From the NCBI GenBank assembly GCA_025765595.1, contig JAIVFH010000228.1, positions 1 through 44,474 of the forward strand: DNA of 44,474 nt. Reading direction: 5' to 3'. The stretch comes from Obelidium mucronatum. Its lineage: Eukaryota > Chytridiomycota > Chytridiomycetes > Chytridiales > Chytriomycetaceae. Below the pieces are notes generated by a model that made no database searches, was not told the DNA's origin, and saw nothing but the letters and a program-made list of their open reading frames with translations. The stretch's first letter is position 1; each line of letters begins with the position of its first letter. A program made the translations under genes and the position numbers. Shown one piece after another: positions 35,850-44,474 of the stretch.

Positions 35850-36715
35850 AGATTTTTGGTATTTTATTCCGTCTTTCTCACTCTGCGAAGGTCTCAAACG
35901 CAGTTTTACACCTTGCTGAGCAAGAAAGTACTCAATTCTATGGTTTCCGTTATACCGAAAATGATTTAGGGCTGAATACTTGAAACACGTTGAAATGCGG
36001 CCACTGCTACATTTGCAACGACTTTTATTTCTGATATCATTTCCTGACTCCTCGATAGGTACATATAAATAACATAGGCGGTACATCTTCATGAGGCAGA
36101 GGTTTACTTGAAATCGATAGATTTTCTTTCATATCTCCGATTATTTTTTATGGTTTGAGGAATAGAGTGAATTCTCAGTCGCCGGAAAACGAAGCACCCA
36201 ACGAAAATACGAACAGAGACCACAACGTGGAAAATAGAATATACGATGGCCCACGAGATAATTCCACTCCGTCTAGTTTTAGTCTAAGACAAAAAAGCCA
36301 CGGTAAAACAGTGTCGTACGTGTTGTCACAGAATAGCTTTACATTGGCGGAGGTTCAATCGGCCGACGATCTACCATTGACAGACCATAAAGTCGATGTC
36401 GTTCAGGATATTGAATTACATTAATGGCCTACACGTATCGATCTATGCCTATTTCCTCTCTAATTTTCAGGCCCAGAACTCACGATGTGACAGTTATCCG
36501 CAGGAATAGCTGGTATATGCGCCTCTACTGAACCTCTCTTTTGCATTTTCTGAAGCCGTGTCCTGCCTTGGGTTGGTACCGGTGCTGCTACTGCTTCCAA
36601 TCTCTTCTACTGAGTGAGACACAAGAGCTGCAAAGTCGCCAATCCCTCTCGGACTCGATAAATCGTCATCGCTACTAACTGGTGCCGCGCCGGCGAGCAG
36701 TCGGGCAATCGGCAT
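35850..36715 (-). pseudogene. Degenerate velvet-domain gene
   Basis: Pieces of a velvet gene remain in the right order. They are an intact-looking first exon from 36715 (MPIARLLAGAAPVSS...), a VIQYPERHRLYGLSMVDRRP block with IEPPP near 36342-36420, a FSTLWS block near 36217-36289, a NLSISSKPLP block near 36080-36125, and C-terminal VFQVFSPKSF and AQQGVKLRLR near 35880-35990. The central core that should contain the FFVFxDLAVR strand is missing, and the C-terminal pieces lie in two or three different frames with stops between them. A stop follows exon 1 without a clear donor. This indicates a deletion plus frameshifts, so it is probably dead, although the first exons could still be transcribed. 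Confidence 0.75.
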
Positions 36716-37005
36716 GGAAGTTGAAAGAAAATGAAAGCGTCAACATAGGATTGTTGCTCAGGAAGTTGTGGGAATATTGAGTGTTTTGATTGTGGCAGTG
36801 TGCATTAATGTAAGAAAAAAAAAGCCCACCTTCCCTTGATTCATCTTGCGGTACGTGTGAATTAAATATGCATCGAAAAAGGCTAAGGTGTTGGGGTATT
36901 TCGAATGTCCAAGAGTAATCCTGATGTCTTCCATATGTCGCTGTGATTTTGATGCCTATGCGGGCGTTTCTGTTTGGTTCATTAAATAAATTACATTGAA
37001 TAGAA

Positions 37006-38062
37006 ATGTTTAGCATCGAACACCTGCGGAGGCTCGCTGAAGAGGCAGAAGTACATGCAAATGAATCGACGCAAACTGCAGCTGCTTCTAATCATGATGC
37101 GGATCAGTTTCCGTCTCTGCCAGATCTCGAAGATGACGATGTTGCAGATCCTCTTCACTCTGACAATGCCTCAAGTTCTACTGTCAATGTCATGGAATCA
37201 CATCTGAATCCACCGATATCCTCACATTGGCCAGCTTACAACAAGTATAATCCAATGCTATCGTCATATCCAAGCCATGTCTCTATATCCGACACCCTCC
37301 AATTGAAAGAAGCACAAGTCAACTTCACCACGCACCACGCCTACCAGCCTTTATTTCCTTTTGCACACCAGATAAGCTCAAGAAATGATCATCTTCTTAT
37401 TGAGCCAGAACAAGTCGAGGGTGGTGGAGACGCAGAGGAAGGGGAAGATGATGATGACGATGAAGATGATGAAGGGGAAACGTCAAAATCCACAGCTTCG
37501 AGCCAGCCCACTGTGAAAGACCTACGGAAACAAAGAAAAAACATGCGGCGACAAGCGAATCGTGAGGAGAAGAGACGCCATGGTTCTTCAAAACCTGGTA
37601 ATGTTGTTACGTTGTTATAGTTTTTCGCCGTTCCAAACCCCCAAATTCCTTACCTAAGCATTTATCAAACCTCTCACAATAATAGCTAATGCGTTCATGC
37701 TCTACCGCCGAGATCGCGCCAAAGAAATTCGAGAAAAGTACCGCGAAGAGCGAAATGGAAAGATGGAAACCCTTGGATTTGCCGATGTGAGTCGGCTTTG
37801 TGGGAAACTATGGAGGAGTGAAGGACAACACGTTCGCGATGCCTATGTTCTTGCTGCAAACAAACTGGCAAATGAACATAAGCTTTTGGCCGCTAAGCGG
37901 AAAGAGCAGGAAATGGAAATGAGACCCGTTGTACCATCCAATGTAGGGTCGGACGTTATGGCGCACGCGGCCGTGGTTTTGCCACCAAGCGGGGACAATT
38001 TAGCGATGGATCCGGATCCGGATTTAGTGAGGTGGCAAGAGTTTTATGACCAGCACATTTAA
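37006..38062 (+). CDS. MATA-type HMG-box transcription factor
   Basis: Exons 37006-37597 and 37686-38062; an 88-nt intron just inside the HMG box; 322 aa. The N-terminal 190 residues are low-complexity with a long acidic run (EEGEDDDDDEDDEGE) and a basic stretch (RKQRKNMRRQANREEKRR). The HMG box follows: KPANAFMLYRRDRAKEIREK, DVSRLCGKLWRSEGQHVRDAY, LAANKLANEHKLLAAKRK. The NAFMLYRRD start is typical of the MATA_HMG class that includes fungal mating-type proteins. It is the only non-velvet gene inside the array and lies between the minus-strand and plus-strand blocks. Whether it is a mating-type gene or an ordinary HMG factor cannot be decided from sequence alone. Confidence 0.88.
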
Positions 38063-38338
38063 GAATAGACAGATCCGTCCACTCCTTTTTTTACACGGTC
38101 GTGATGAAAACATGACTTCAGCTGAACCCGGAGAATCATTGTATGAAAATTCTAGAATCCGCAGCAGCTGTGTAGGCCCCGGCCCATTAATAGGCCGCAT
38201 TTTTTGTTTCAAATCGACTGGGGAAGACATTCGATCACAAAAATTCCTTTGTCCAAAAAGCAGCATTACCAGACTGCCGGCAAACCATCCAATACAAAAG
38301 AAGCACTCTCGGAATACTTTGCTTTTATTTGACTTTCG

Positions 38339-39541
38339 ATGCCGACTCAGAACCAAAATGGTGTTGTGCACCCGCCAACTTATACAAGTAGTCAAAACTC
38401 TGGTATTTCGCATCCGCGGGATAACAGCTGGACTGCCCCATCATCGGCGGAAGCGATAGAAGCAGGGGCGGAGGGTCTTATGCCGCAAGTAAGCTGCACT
38501 TCCTTAACGCCGCTTGCGATAAAATTCTGACGACCACGGAATCCCTTACATCGTACTGCGCATCAGGAACTAGACCCTGTCCGCCCGCAACTAGTCATAA
38601 TTCAACAACCTCTACGGGCTCGAGTGTGTGGATTTAGTGTTTTGGATAGGCGGCCAATCCATCCGACCCCTATGTGAGTTGACTGGTTGTACCGCACTTT
38701 GTATGCATCTCGATTTATGAATATTCTCTATCCTACAGCATCAAGCTAACAGGAAGTACTCACCAAGATGCCATATCATATATTGTAATCGCTACACTTT
38801 GGTCTAGGTAAAGGAAAAAACGAGGGTGCTTCAGGGGGTGCCGAGTGGCTGAAGTATCTTGACACACCATCCCCAAACCCATCAATTTAGTGACATGGAA
38901 ACCAATCATTCCTTTTCAACAAAATCTGGAGCTCCATTAGCATATATCCCTATTCCGCCTGATGGAAGCGAGCCGGCCTCCCTTCCAACCCCGGCAAGCA
39001 GCTCAACAACATTAAACGATAATAATGCTGCAGAAAAACCGAAAACAAACTATAGCGTGATTATTACAGACAGTTATGCGCGGTCATTTATTCTCATTGG
39101 AAGCATTATTTCCGAGTGCCATACGCTGACGGACACGGAAAACGCTGATGGGTTGTTTTTCGTGTTCCATGATTTGGCTGTTCGGACAACAGGAAGTTAT
39201 CGTTTGAAATTTGAAATGTATGACACGAAAAGGTAGAAAAATGTCGTGTTTTGCTGTTTTTGGCTGTCGGTGAGAGTCTTTTTCTAAAGCTTTACTTTCT
39301 TTTTTTGGTTTTCGCAGTTCTAAAAAGGGGGAAGGAATGACCCCGATTGCTGAAGTCGTCAGTGATGCATTCCAGGTCTATCGGCCTGCGGATTTCCCGT
39401 AAGTTTTTTTTTTCAATGCTTAGACAAATGCTTTGGTTTTGAACTTGGCATTTTTTTCAAAGGGGCCTCTCAGAAACAACCGAACTAAGTCGTTGCTTCG
39501 CAAGGCAGGGCATTCAAATACGGATGAAATATGCAAACTAA
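38339..39541 (+). CDS. Velvet-domain regulator 5
   Basis: Exons 38339-38488, 38567-38673, 38739-38807, 38891-39232, 39318-39398 and 39463-39541; 275 aa. Velvet elements in order: LVIIQQPLRARVCGFSVLD, RRPIHPTPIIKL, VIATLWS, FSTKSGAPLAYIPIPPDG, RSFILIGSIISE, GLFFVFHDLAVRTTGSYRLKF, AFQVYRPADFPG and SETTELSRCFARQGIQIRMKY. The intron after HPTP splits the same Ile codon as in the minus-strand copies. It has an extra intron within the FPG motif. It is on the opposite strand to regulators 1-4 and closest to them in the C-terminal motif. Confidence 0.9.
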
Positions 39542-39616
39542 AAGGTGGTTTCGTCCGGCTTGTCTTTCCTCTTTTTTTTCTTTATAAATTGTATGTGGGA
39601 TATTTATTGTTATAAT

Positions 39617-39622
39617 AATAAA
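39617..39622 (+). terminator. Polyadenylation signal AATAAA
   Basis: Canonical hexamer 76 bases after the stop of velvet regulator 5 and 33 bases before the proposed start of regulator 6. This supports separate transcripts. Confidence 0.45.
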
Positions 39623-39654
39623 ACGTTGCGTTTCATTAATATTTCAGTTTGAGC

Positions 39655-40949
39655 ATGATAATCTATTTCAATGATAATCGAGGCTTTGTTGATCGGATGG
39701 TTCTTTTTATTTCTTCTCAAAATTTTCGGACCGCCGCTTTTAAGTCCCCCCGCTTACAGCCCGCAAACGCCACACTGCACCCACCGAGCCATATACCTGA
39801 AGTATTTATGTCAGGCAAAGTGATATCCAGGAAGCGGTCCGCAAACGGAGTAAGTTTGGCCAAATTTCCCCCACAAGCCCGAGTGTCGGGCCCCCAATGA
39901 AATCATGCGTCATTGAATTGGGCTCAACCAACAACTACCGGCCATTTTGTTTTGGTGCTGAATATCGAGCTCCCTTAGCCTATGATGACCCTGCTTATTG
40001 ACTGACTCCGTTATCATTTGGGTTTAGTTTACTCAATTTGGTATATTTACAACAGACACCAGGTCTTCGTCTCGAAATAATCCAGCAACCCATAAGAGCT
40101 CGATACTCGCAGTTTTCGATAAAGTCCAGGGACTTGCGGCCGATTATGCACCCACCCATGTAATGGAGCTTCAATATCAGTTTTGCTGACGTTCTAAACT
40201 AAATATTGTCATTCTCTTATATATTTTTAGTCTTCAATTACTCGGATGTGATGTCCGAGACGCTGACTCGTATAGCTCATATATATGCTTTGTGTCGTTG
40301 TGGTCAAAGTAATCATTTACATTTAACAATTTTATCCCACACACGCATTCATAACCAAAAAAATAATTCAACCACCAGCAACTTGAAGGAAGATTGTTCA
40401 ATATCGAGTAAATCCGGTGCTCCTTTCGAATATAAGCAGCTGGAAAAAAACGCGTCAAGTGGCTTCAGCGCCCATGATACCGTGACCCCAATAGACGACC
40501 ACAATACCACTTCTGAACCTTTACATTCTACTAGCCATCTATCCTCTCAAGACACCTATTCTGTTAATATAACCGAAGAATATCAACGCTCTTTTGTGCT
40601 CCTTAGCGGTGCTTCGGCAACTGCAGCCCACGCCCAACGGTTGAAAACAATCGATGGGAAATACGGCGTATTTTTTGTATTTTATGATTTGAGCGTTCGC
40701 ATGAGGGGGGAGTTTCGGCTGAAATTCGAACTGTTCGATATGAGGTAAGTTTGAAAGCCACGTTTTTAAATCACCTGTCACTTAACACAATCAATCAGGC
40801 CTGATTTACGCAAAAAATCGGTATCGCCGATATCTCAAGTAACTAGCGACTCTTTCCAAGTGATACGTGCAGAAGACTGGCCTGGGGCAGTGGAGCCCAG
40901 CGAATTGAGTCAAACGCTAATTAATCAGATTCGCATGAATATGTATTAA
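39655..40949 (+). CDS. Velvet-domain regulator 6, divergent
   Basis: Exons 39655-39849, 40056-40159, 40231-40308, 40379-40744 and 40799-40949; 297 aa. Velvet elements: RLEIIQQPIRARYSQFSIKS, LRPIMHPPILQL, ICFVSLWS, ISSKSGAPFEYKQL, RSFVLLSGASATAAH, GVFFVFYDLSVRMRGEFRLKFEL, and a weakened C-terminus (FQVIRAEDWPGAVEPSELS, QIRMNMY) without the usual FARQG. The RRPIHPPP loop has become LRPIMHPPI. The same three phase-2 introns are present. The first intron (206 nt) is long for this window, and the start codon is the least certain part. Confidence 0.82.
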
Positions 40950-40950
40950 A

Positions 40951-40956
40951 AATAAA
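40951..40956 (+). terminator. Polyadenylation signal AATAAA
   Basis: Hexamer immediately after the stop of velvet regulator 6. Confidence 0.35.
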
Positions 40957-41117
40957 AGCCACTTGTTTATTTATTCATGTGTTTAAGGGTCTGCACGTGC
41001 TTGGCGAAACTTTCTGGGTTGAAAGTTTTTGTCCGAACTCAAACAGCCAAAACAAGTATAAAACGCGACGCTTCTTCAAAAAGAATCAATACAAAACCAG
41101 CTTAGAAAAACGCAAGA

Positions 41118-41383
41118 ATGACTTCCGCAACAACCAAAGCAACCGCAAAGAGCCCTGGCTCAGCGACAAAGACAACGCGCGGGCCCAGTCCGTGGTCGGC
41201 GTTTATGAAGGTTTGTTTGCTTTTCGTGACGCGTTAGTTCGGACAAAAGACTGACAACTGGCGCAACAACAGAAGGAACTCAAAGGCCTCAAAACGCTTC
41301 ACCCTGACAAGAACCACAAGGAGCTGATGACGCTACTGGGCCATAACTGGAAGCTTTCAAGCGACAATCCAAAGAAGCAATAG
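41118..41383 (+). CDS. Small HMG/YABBY-like protein
   Basis: Two exons, 41118-41210 and 41273-41383, with a 62-nt intron; 67 aa. After a Thr/Ala-rich start the protein reads SPWSAFMKKELKGLK, HPDKNHKELMTLLGHNWKLS, DNPKK. The PxxAFMKxEL ... HKExxxLxxxNWKxSxxNPK pattern matches the short HMG-like/YABBY-like helical proteins seen in many fungi. It should be a small nuclear DNA-binding protein. It lies 168 bp from the velvet array on the same strand as regulators 5 and 6. The two exons reconstruct the motif exactly at the splice (FMK|KEL), which supports the model. Confidence 0.75.
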
Positions 41384-41438
41384 AGCAGCTGGCTCTTATG
41401 TTTCTTCTGCCTCTTCTTTCTACTTTTCGCATGTGCTT

Positions 41439-41444
41439 AATAAA
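41439..41444 (+). terminator. Polyadenylation signal AATAAA
   Basis: Canonical hexamer 55 bases after the stop of the small HMG/YABBY-like gene. Confidence 0.5.
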
Positions 41445-41644
41445 CCGGATTTGCATTCTTGAAAATTAACTGGCTTAAATGTCCACCATTCTCCGTTCTT
41501 TCATATCCTACTGATGCAAGTTTGTAACTGCGACGTCGCAATCAGTGAATCGTATTGCGTTTCGTCGTCGTATTCGGCCTTCTCTGACAAGTTACAGGTA
41601 ACATTAATCTGACAATTTGATATGAAAAGACGTTCTTATGTATT

Positions 41645-43861
41645 TCAAGGACCATTTGAAAAAACGGCATCTTCTGGTAATGTTGAACCAGATCCCATTG
41701 CTTCCTTCTCTTGAAGCCTTTTAAGTAAATCATCTCCATCAGCAGTAACATCACGTTCTTCATCATCGCTTCCATCCTCATCCTCATCGACATTTTCTTC
41801 TCCCTCCAGAGAACGACTATCGTCATCCATTTGATTTCGAGTTGGAACTCTTCCTGCACCCGGTACCGCCAAAATCGCACTTGGTATCCTCATAGGCAAA
41901 TCTCCAAGTGCAGCAGCGTCCCTTAAAATTCCACTAACGCTAACAACCATATCAGAGGCATCACCAATAATTCCACTGTTTTGATGGTGGAATAACCTGG
42001 ATTCACTGGGCGACACACCACCGTTTTCTGCCATTCTTCCGGCAGCTAGTTTCCTGAATTCAGAGGGAGAACTAATGACAATTCCATTAGACGCCGCCCT
42101 TGGTCTCATAATATTCACACTGCTACCACTCTTTCCTCCAATGCCGCCACCATTCTTTTTTTTCGCAAGAGATGCGACTGAGGCTGTCAAGCTAACCAGA
42201 CTCAATCTGGGCGTCAATCCAGTCTTCTGATGAACACCCGTCCCACGGCAAGTCTTGCATGAAATGCAACCAATACAAGCACCTGTATTCCTGCAAGAAT
42301 ATGGTTCATTGGGGTGTATGTATCCAAGCGACTGACAATCCAGACAACTCGTCGTATCCAAAAAGAGACCCGTCCCACAACAAATAGCACAAGTGCGACA
42401 GAATTTACATTCGACCGTCGGTGCGCGATCATGGATTTTCAGGTTATCAATCGGGTGCGAGAACCCTCTGCCTTCGCATTTTTCGCAAGGTAAGCGACCG
42501 TTCAGTTGTCGTTCCTTTTCCATGGCATTGATTTGCTGCTCTTCTTGGGCTTGAATCATTGTACGATAGGCTAAGGAGTTGCAGATTTTCGAGTGTTCTT
42601 GCGCGCTTTTTTGGGCTACTTCGAAGGAGATTAGAGGACCTGTTCCGTAACGGTTGTCAAGAGGTCGCTTGTTTTTGTCGGCTTCGAGAACAGAGGGAAG
42701 GGTGTGAAGAAGGGTTCCTGGTTGTGCATATGTGTATCCCTCAGGGTCTTCAGCGACTGGTTTGTGGTGTTACTGAGTTTTGTTTCTTTTTTTTTGTTAT
42801 TTTTCAAGAGATGATACTCACGTCCTCCATCTGGTCCAATCACATATTTGATGACGTTGTTTCTTTGGCAAATGGACGGACTTCTTGAAGGGTGGATCGA
42901 TAGCGGGACATTGTCCTCTTCTTTTGTTGTTGTAAGAATCACGAAGTTCAGCACACAGATTCCCGATAAGCATTACTGCTCACAAAAACTCACCGTCTGT
43001 TGACTCAGTAATCGCAGGAATCACAGAAGCCCTTCCAGAAATCGGTGCAATGTCAGCGCCACCAAACACATTCCCAGCACCACCTGCCGCAAAAAAATCA
43101 ACTGTGCTTCCGATATTGTCCAGATTCATTCCAGTTCCTACTACTTCCTTCTTCTCTGTCGTCGCTTCCCCGCCCACTGAATTTCTCGTGTACGCATTGT
43201 TGGGAATCGGAAGTGGCACAAACTGACTCTGCGCCTGCATTATCGCGCTTCCACTAGCCATCATATGGCTTCCACTTTTTTGCAAACTCATCAAGGAGAA
43301 AGTCGGTTGAAATACTCCTGCACCCCCAACCGCACCACCACCGGCCGCCTTCAGAACACTGCCGACACCTTTACAAAATCTGCAAGTCACGCAAGATACG
43401 CATCGAGGAGTCGTTCTACAAGCGTATCGGTCGTTCGGGTGGATGTATCCCAAGGCTTGGCAGTCGATGCAAGAAGCGAGATCTTGAGGATTCGGGTTCA
43501 AGAATGGCGAAAGACAGCTAGAAGAAGGTTGAATATTGACTGCGCTTTCTCTTTGAGATAGGACTGAAAGAGGGGCGTCGTCCTCTTCTTCCTCCCCCCC
43601 TGCTCCTTTCGGTTCACGGGAATAACTGTTTTTGTGGCTGTTTGAGTAAAATGGACCAGCAGGGGACCCCATGCCAACAGATGATCGGGATGAAAACATG
43701 GAGGGGCTTTTTCGGAGGTGTGGAGACGTGATTTGTTGAACGAGAAGCGTTGTTAATGGAGTGTTTTCTTCATCATCGCTTTCCTCCTGATCACGTGGCT
43801 GGTTCTCGGTTTCTTTATCAAGAAACGACTTTTGACCAGAGTCGTGCCCAATGTTGAACAT
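41645..43861 (-). CDS. Large protein with repeated DnaJ-like CxxC zinc ribbons, unknown function
   Basis: Exons 43861-42994, 42917-42822 and 42756-41645; all phases fit; 691 aa. Two copies of one Cys module are present: CIDCQALGYIHPNDRYACR...CVSCVTCRFCKGVG in the N-terminal half and CLDCQSLGYIHPNEPYSCR...CIGCISCKTCRGTG in the C-terminal half. The second is preceded by a further CEKCEGRGFSHP / CKFCRTCAICCGTG pair. The CxxCxGxG units resemble DnaJ-type zinc fingers, but there is no J domain. Between the modules are a YVIGPDGG segment and a helical EEQQINAMEKERQ stretch; the C-terminus is acidic. Near the N-terminus is TPLTTLL, similar to the N-terminal motif of the velvet proteins. I do not recognise a named family. 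Confidence 0.8.
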
Positions 43862-44270
43862 TTTTCTTTGGTAGGAGGGACGGATTACAATTGGAGTTTG
43901 GCTTCGTCCAAATATTCCAGAAATAGAAACTCCCTAATACAGCTGGGCTGATACCCAGATGATTTTCTTTCCATCCATAAGTCACGGGCTCATTTCCTGG
44001 TGCGTGAAAAGCGCGTTCCGGTGCCGTGTCAAAAGCAAAGAATTAAATAATTTTATCAGAAATTATGATTTCTTCGTCCATCTGACGAACGCCAGGTTCA
44101 AAACCTTCCTGCTCCCAAATTATATTCAGTCTTGTAAATGATGGGTCGAACATGGGTGGGATGATGATGGGGGCTGGACTCAGTCAAGTCAAATCCAGAA
44201 CAGGCTGAGTCCGTTTCGACCGCGATACTGCTCGGCACGTTGATCCGAGGGCTGAAAGGTTCTTCCTTTT
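43862..44270. other. Intergenic, upstream of the CxxC-ribbon gene
   Basis: About 400 bp with no supported gene. It should contain the promoter of the minus-strand CxxC-ribbon gene and the 3' flank of the partial gene at the right edge. No repeat or RNA gene was seen. Confidence 0.4.
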
Positions 44271-44452
44271 TCAATTTACAAATTTCAATGATTTCGCCGT
44301 GGATATGGGAGTTTCTACTTTAACTTCTGGAACTTGTGCTATTTCATGTTTGACTTGTGATGACATTGCACCATATTCAGATTTCACTTCGCTCGATTCC
44401 CTTTTAAAGTTTAAGTTTCTTTCCACAGGGGGCGATTGGCTCTGACTTGACT
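44271..44452 (-). CDS. Possible 3' exon of a partial gene at the right edge
   Basis: An open minus-strand frame ends with TGA at 44271-44273 and is entered from upstream after an in-frame stop near 44455. It reads as Lys/Glu/Val-rich (EVKSEYGAM, VPEVKVETPIST). It is too short and too compositionally simple to assign; a splice from outside the window is required. Confidence 0.25.
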
Positions 44453-44474
44453 CGTTTCAATGGAGTTTTCGTGG

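Noticed and set aside
36155..36424. Plus-strand ORF of 89 codons
   Set aside because: It is antisense to the recognisable velvet blocks of the degenerate copy and has no homology of its own.
38046..38459. Plus-strand ORFs between the HMG gene and velvet regulator 5
   Set aside because: They overlap the HMG stop or the first exon of regulator 5 in other frames and show no conserved motif.
38838..38872. Sequence resembling the D-arm of a tRNA-Leu/Ser (gtgccgagtggctgaag)
   Set aside because: No matching acceptor, anticodon or T arms nearby; it lies in an intron of velvet regulator 5.
40979..41254. 91-codon ORF before the small HMG/YABBY-like gene
   Set aside because: It reads the 5' UTR and exon 1 in a different frame; only the frame from 41118 gives the conserved motif after splicing.
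42559..42888. Plus-strand ORF of 109 codons
   Set aside because: Shadow of exons 2 and 3 of the CxxC-ribbon gene on the other strand.

Overview
The window is eukaryotic and fungal. Nearly every gene has short GT-AG introns (about 46-120 nt), and the gene content is fungal: GH18 chitinases with CBM19 tails, an ERG25 sterol oxidase, a GPI-type wall protein and velvet-domain regulators. A homologue of ODAD2/ARMC4, an outer-dynein-arm docking protein of motile cilia, points to a zoosporic (flagellated) fungus, most likely a chytrid; genus and species cannot be fixed from the sequence. All coordinates come from manual splicing. For each multi-exon model I checked that the exon lengths add up to an open frame, and I say where they do not.

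Left part (0.3-30 kb), housekeeping and cell-surface genes: front-end fatty-acid desaturase (-), two tandem secreted GH18-CBM5/12-like-CBM19 chitinases (-), a divergently transcribed two-module Cys-rich secreted protein (+), a short carrier-like protein (-), a SET-domain methyltransferase (-), RPS15 (-), an aldehyde dehydrogenase (-), two tandem single-pass membrane proteins with an intracellular SH3 domain (+), ERG25 (+), a GPI-type Gly-rich protein (+), a choline-transporter-like protein (+), ODAD2 (+), a tandem aspartate aminotransferase pair (+) and the protein-histidine methyltransferase HPM1/METTL18 (-).

Right part (30.3-41 kb), the most unusual region: a tandem array of velvet-domain genes, four intact plus one degenerate on the minus strand (30.3-36.7 kb) and two intact on the plus strand (38.3-40.95 kb). 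A MATA-type HMG-box gene (37.0-38.1 kb) sits at the point where the two blocks diverge. A 67-codon HMG/YABBY-like gene and a 691-aa protein with repeated CxxC ribbons follow. The velvet paralogues share three intron positions, and most share a short N-terminal hydrophobic motif, so the array arose by local duplication. It may be a lineage-specific developmental or sexual regulatory locus.

Several genes between 17.5 and 28.2 kb are broken only by single-base indels in otherwise well-conserved codons (ERG25, ODAD2, both aminotransferases). These look more like assembly indels than old pseudogenes. Four genes also start with a sharply GC-rich 5' coding patch that the rest of the gene lacks.
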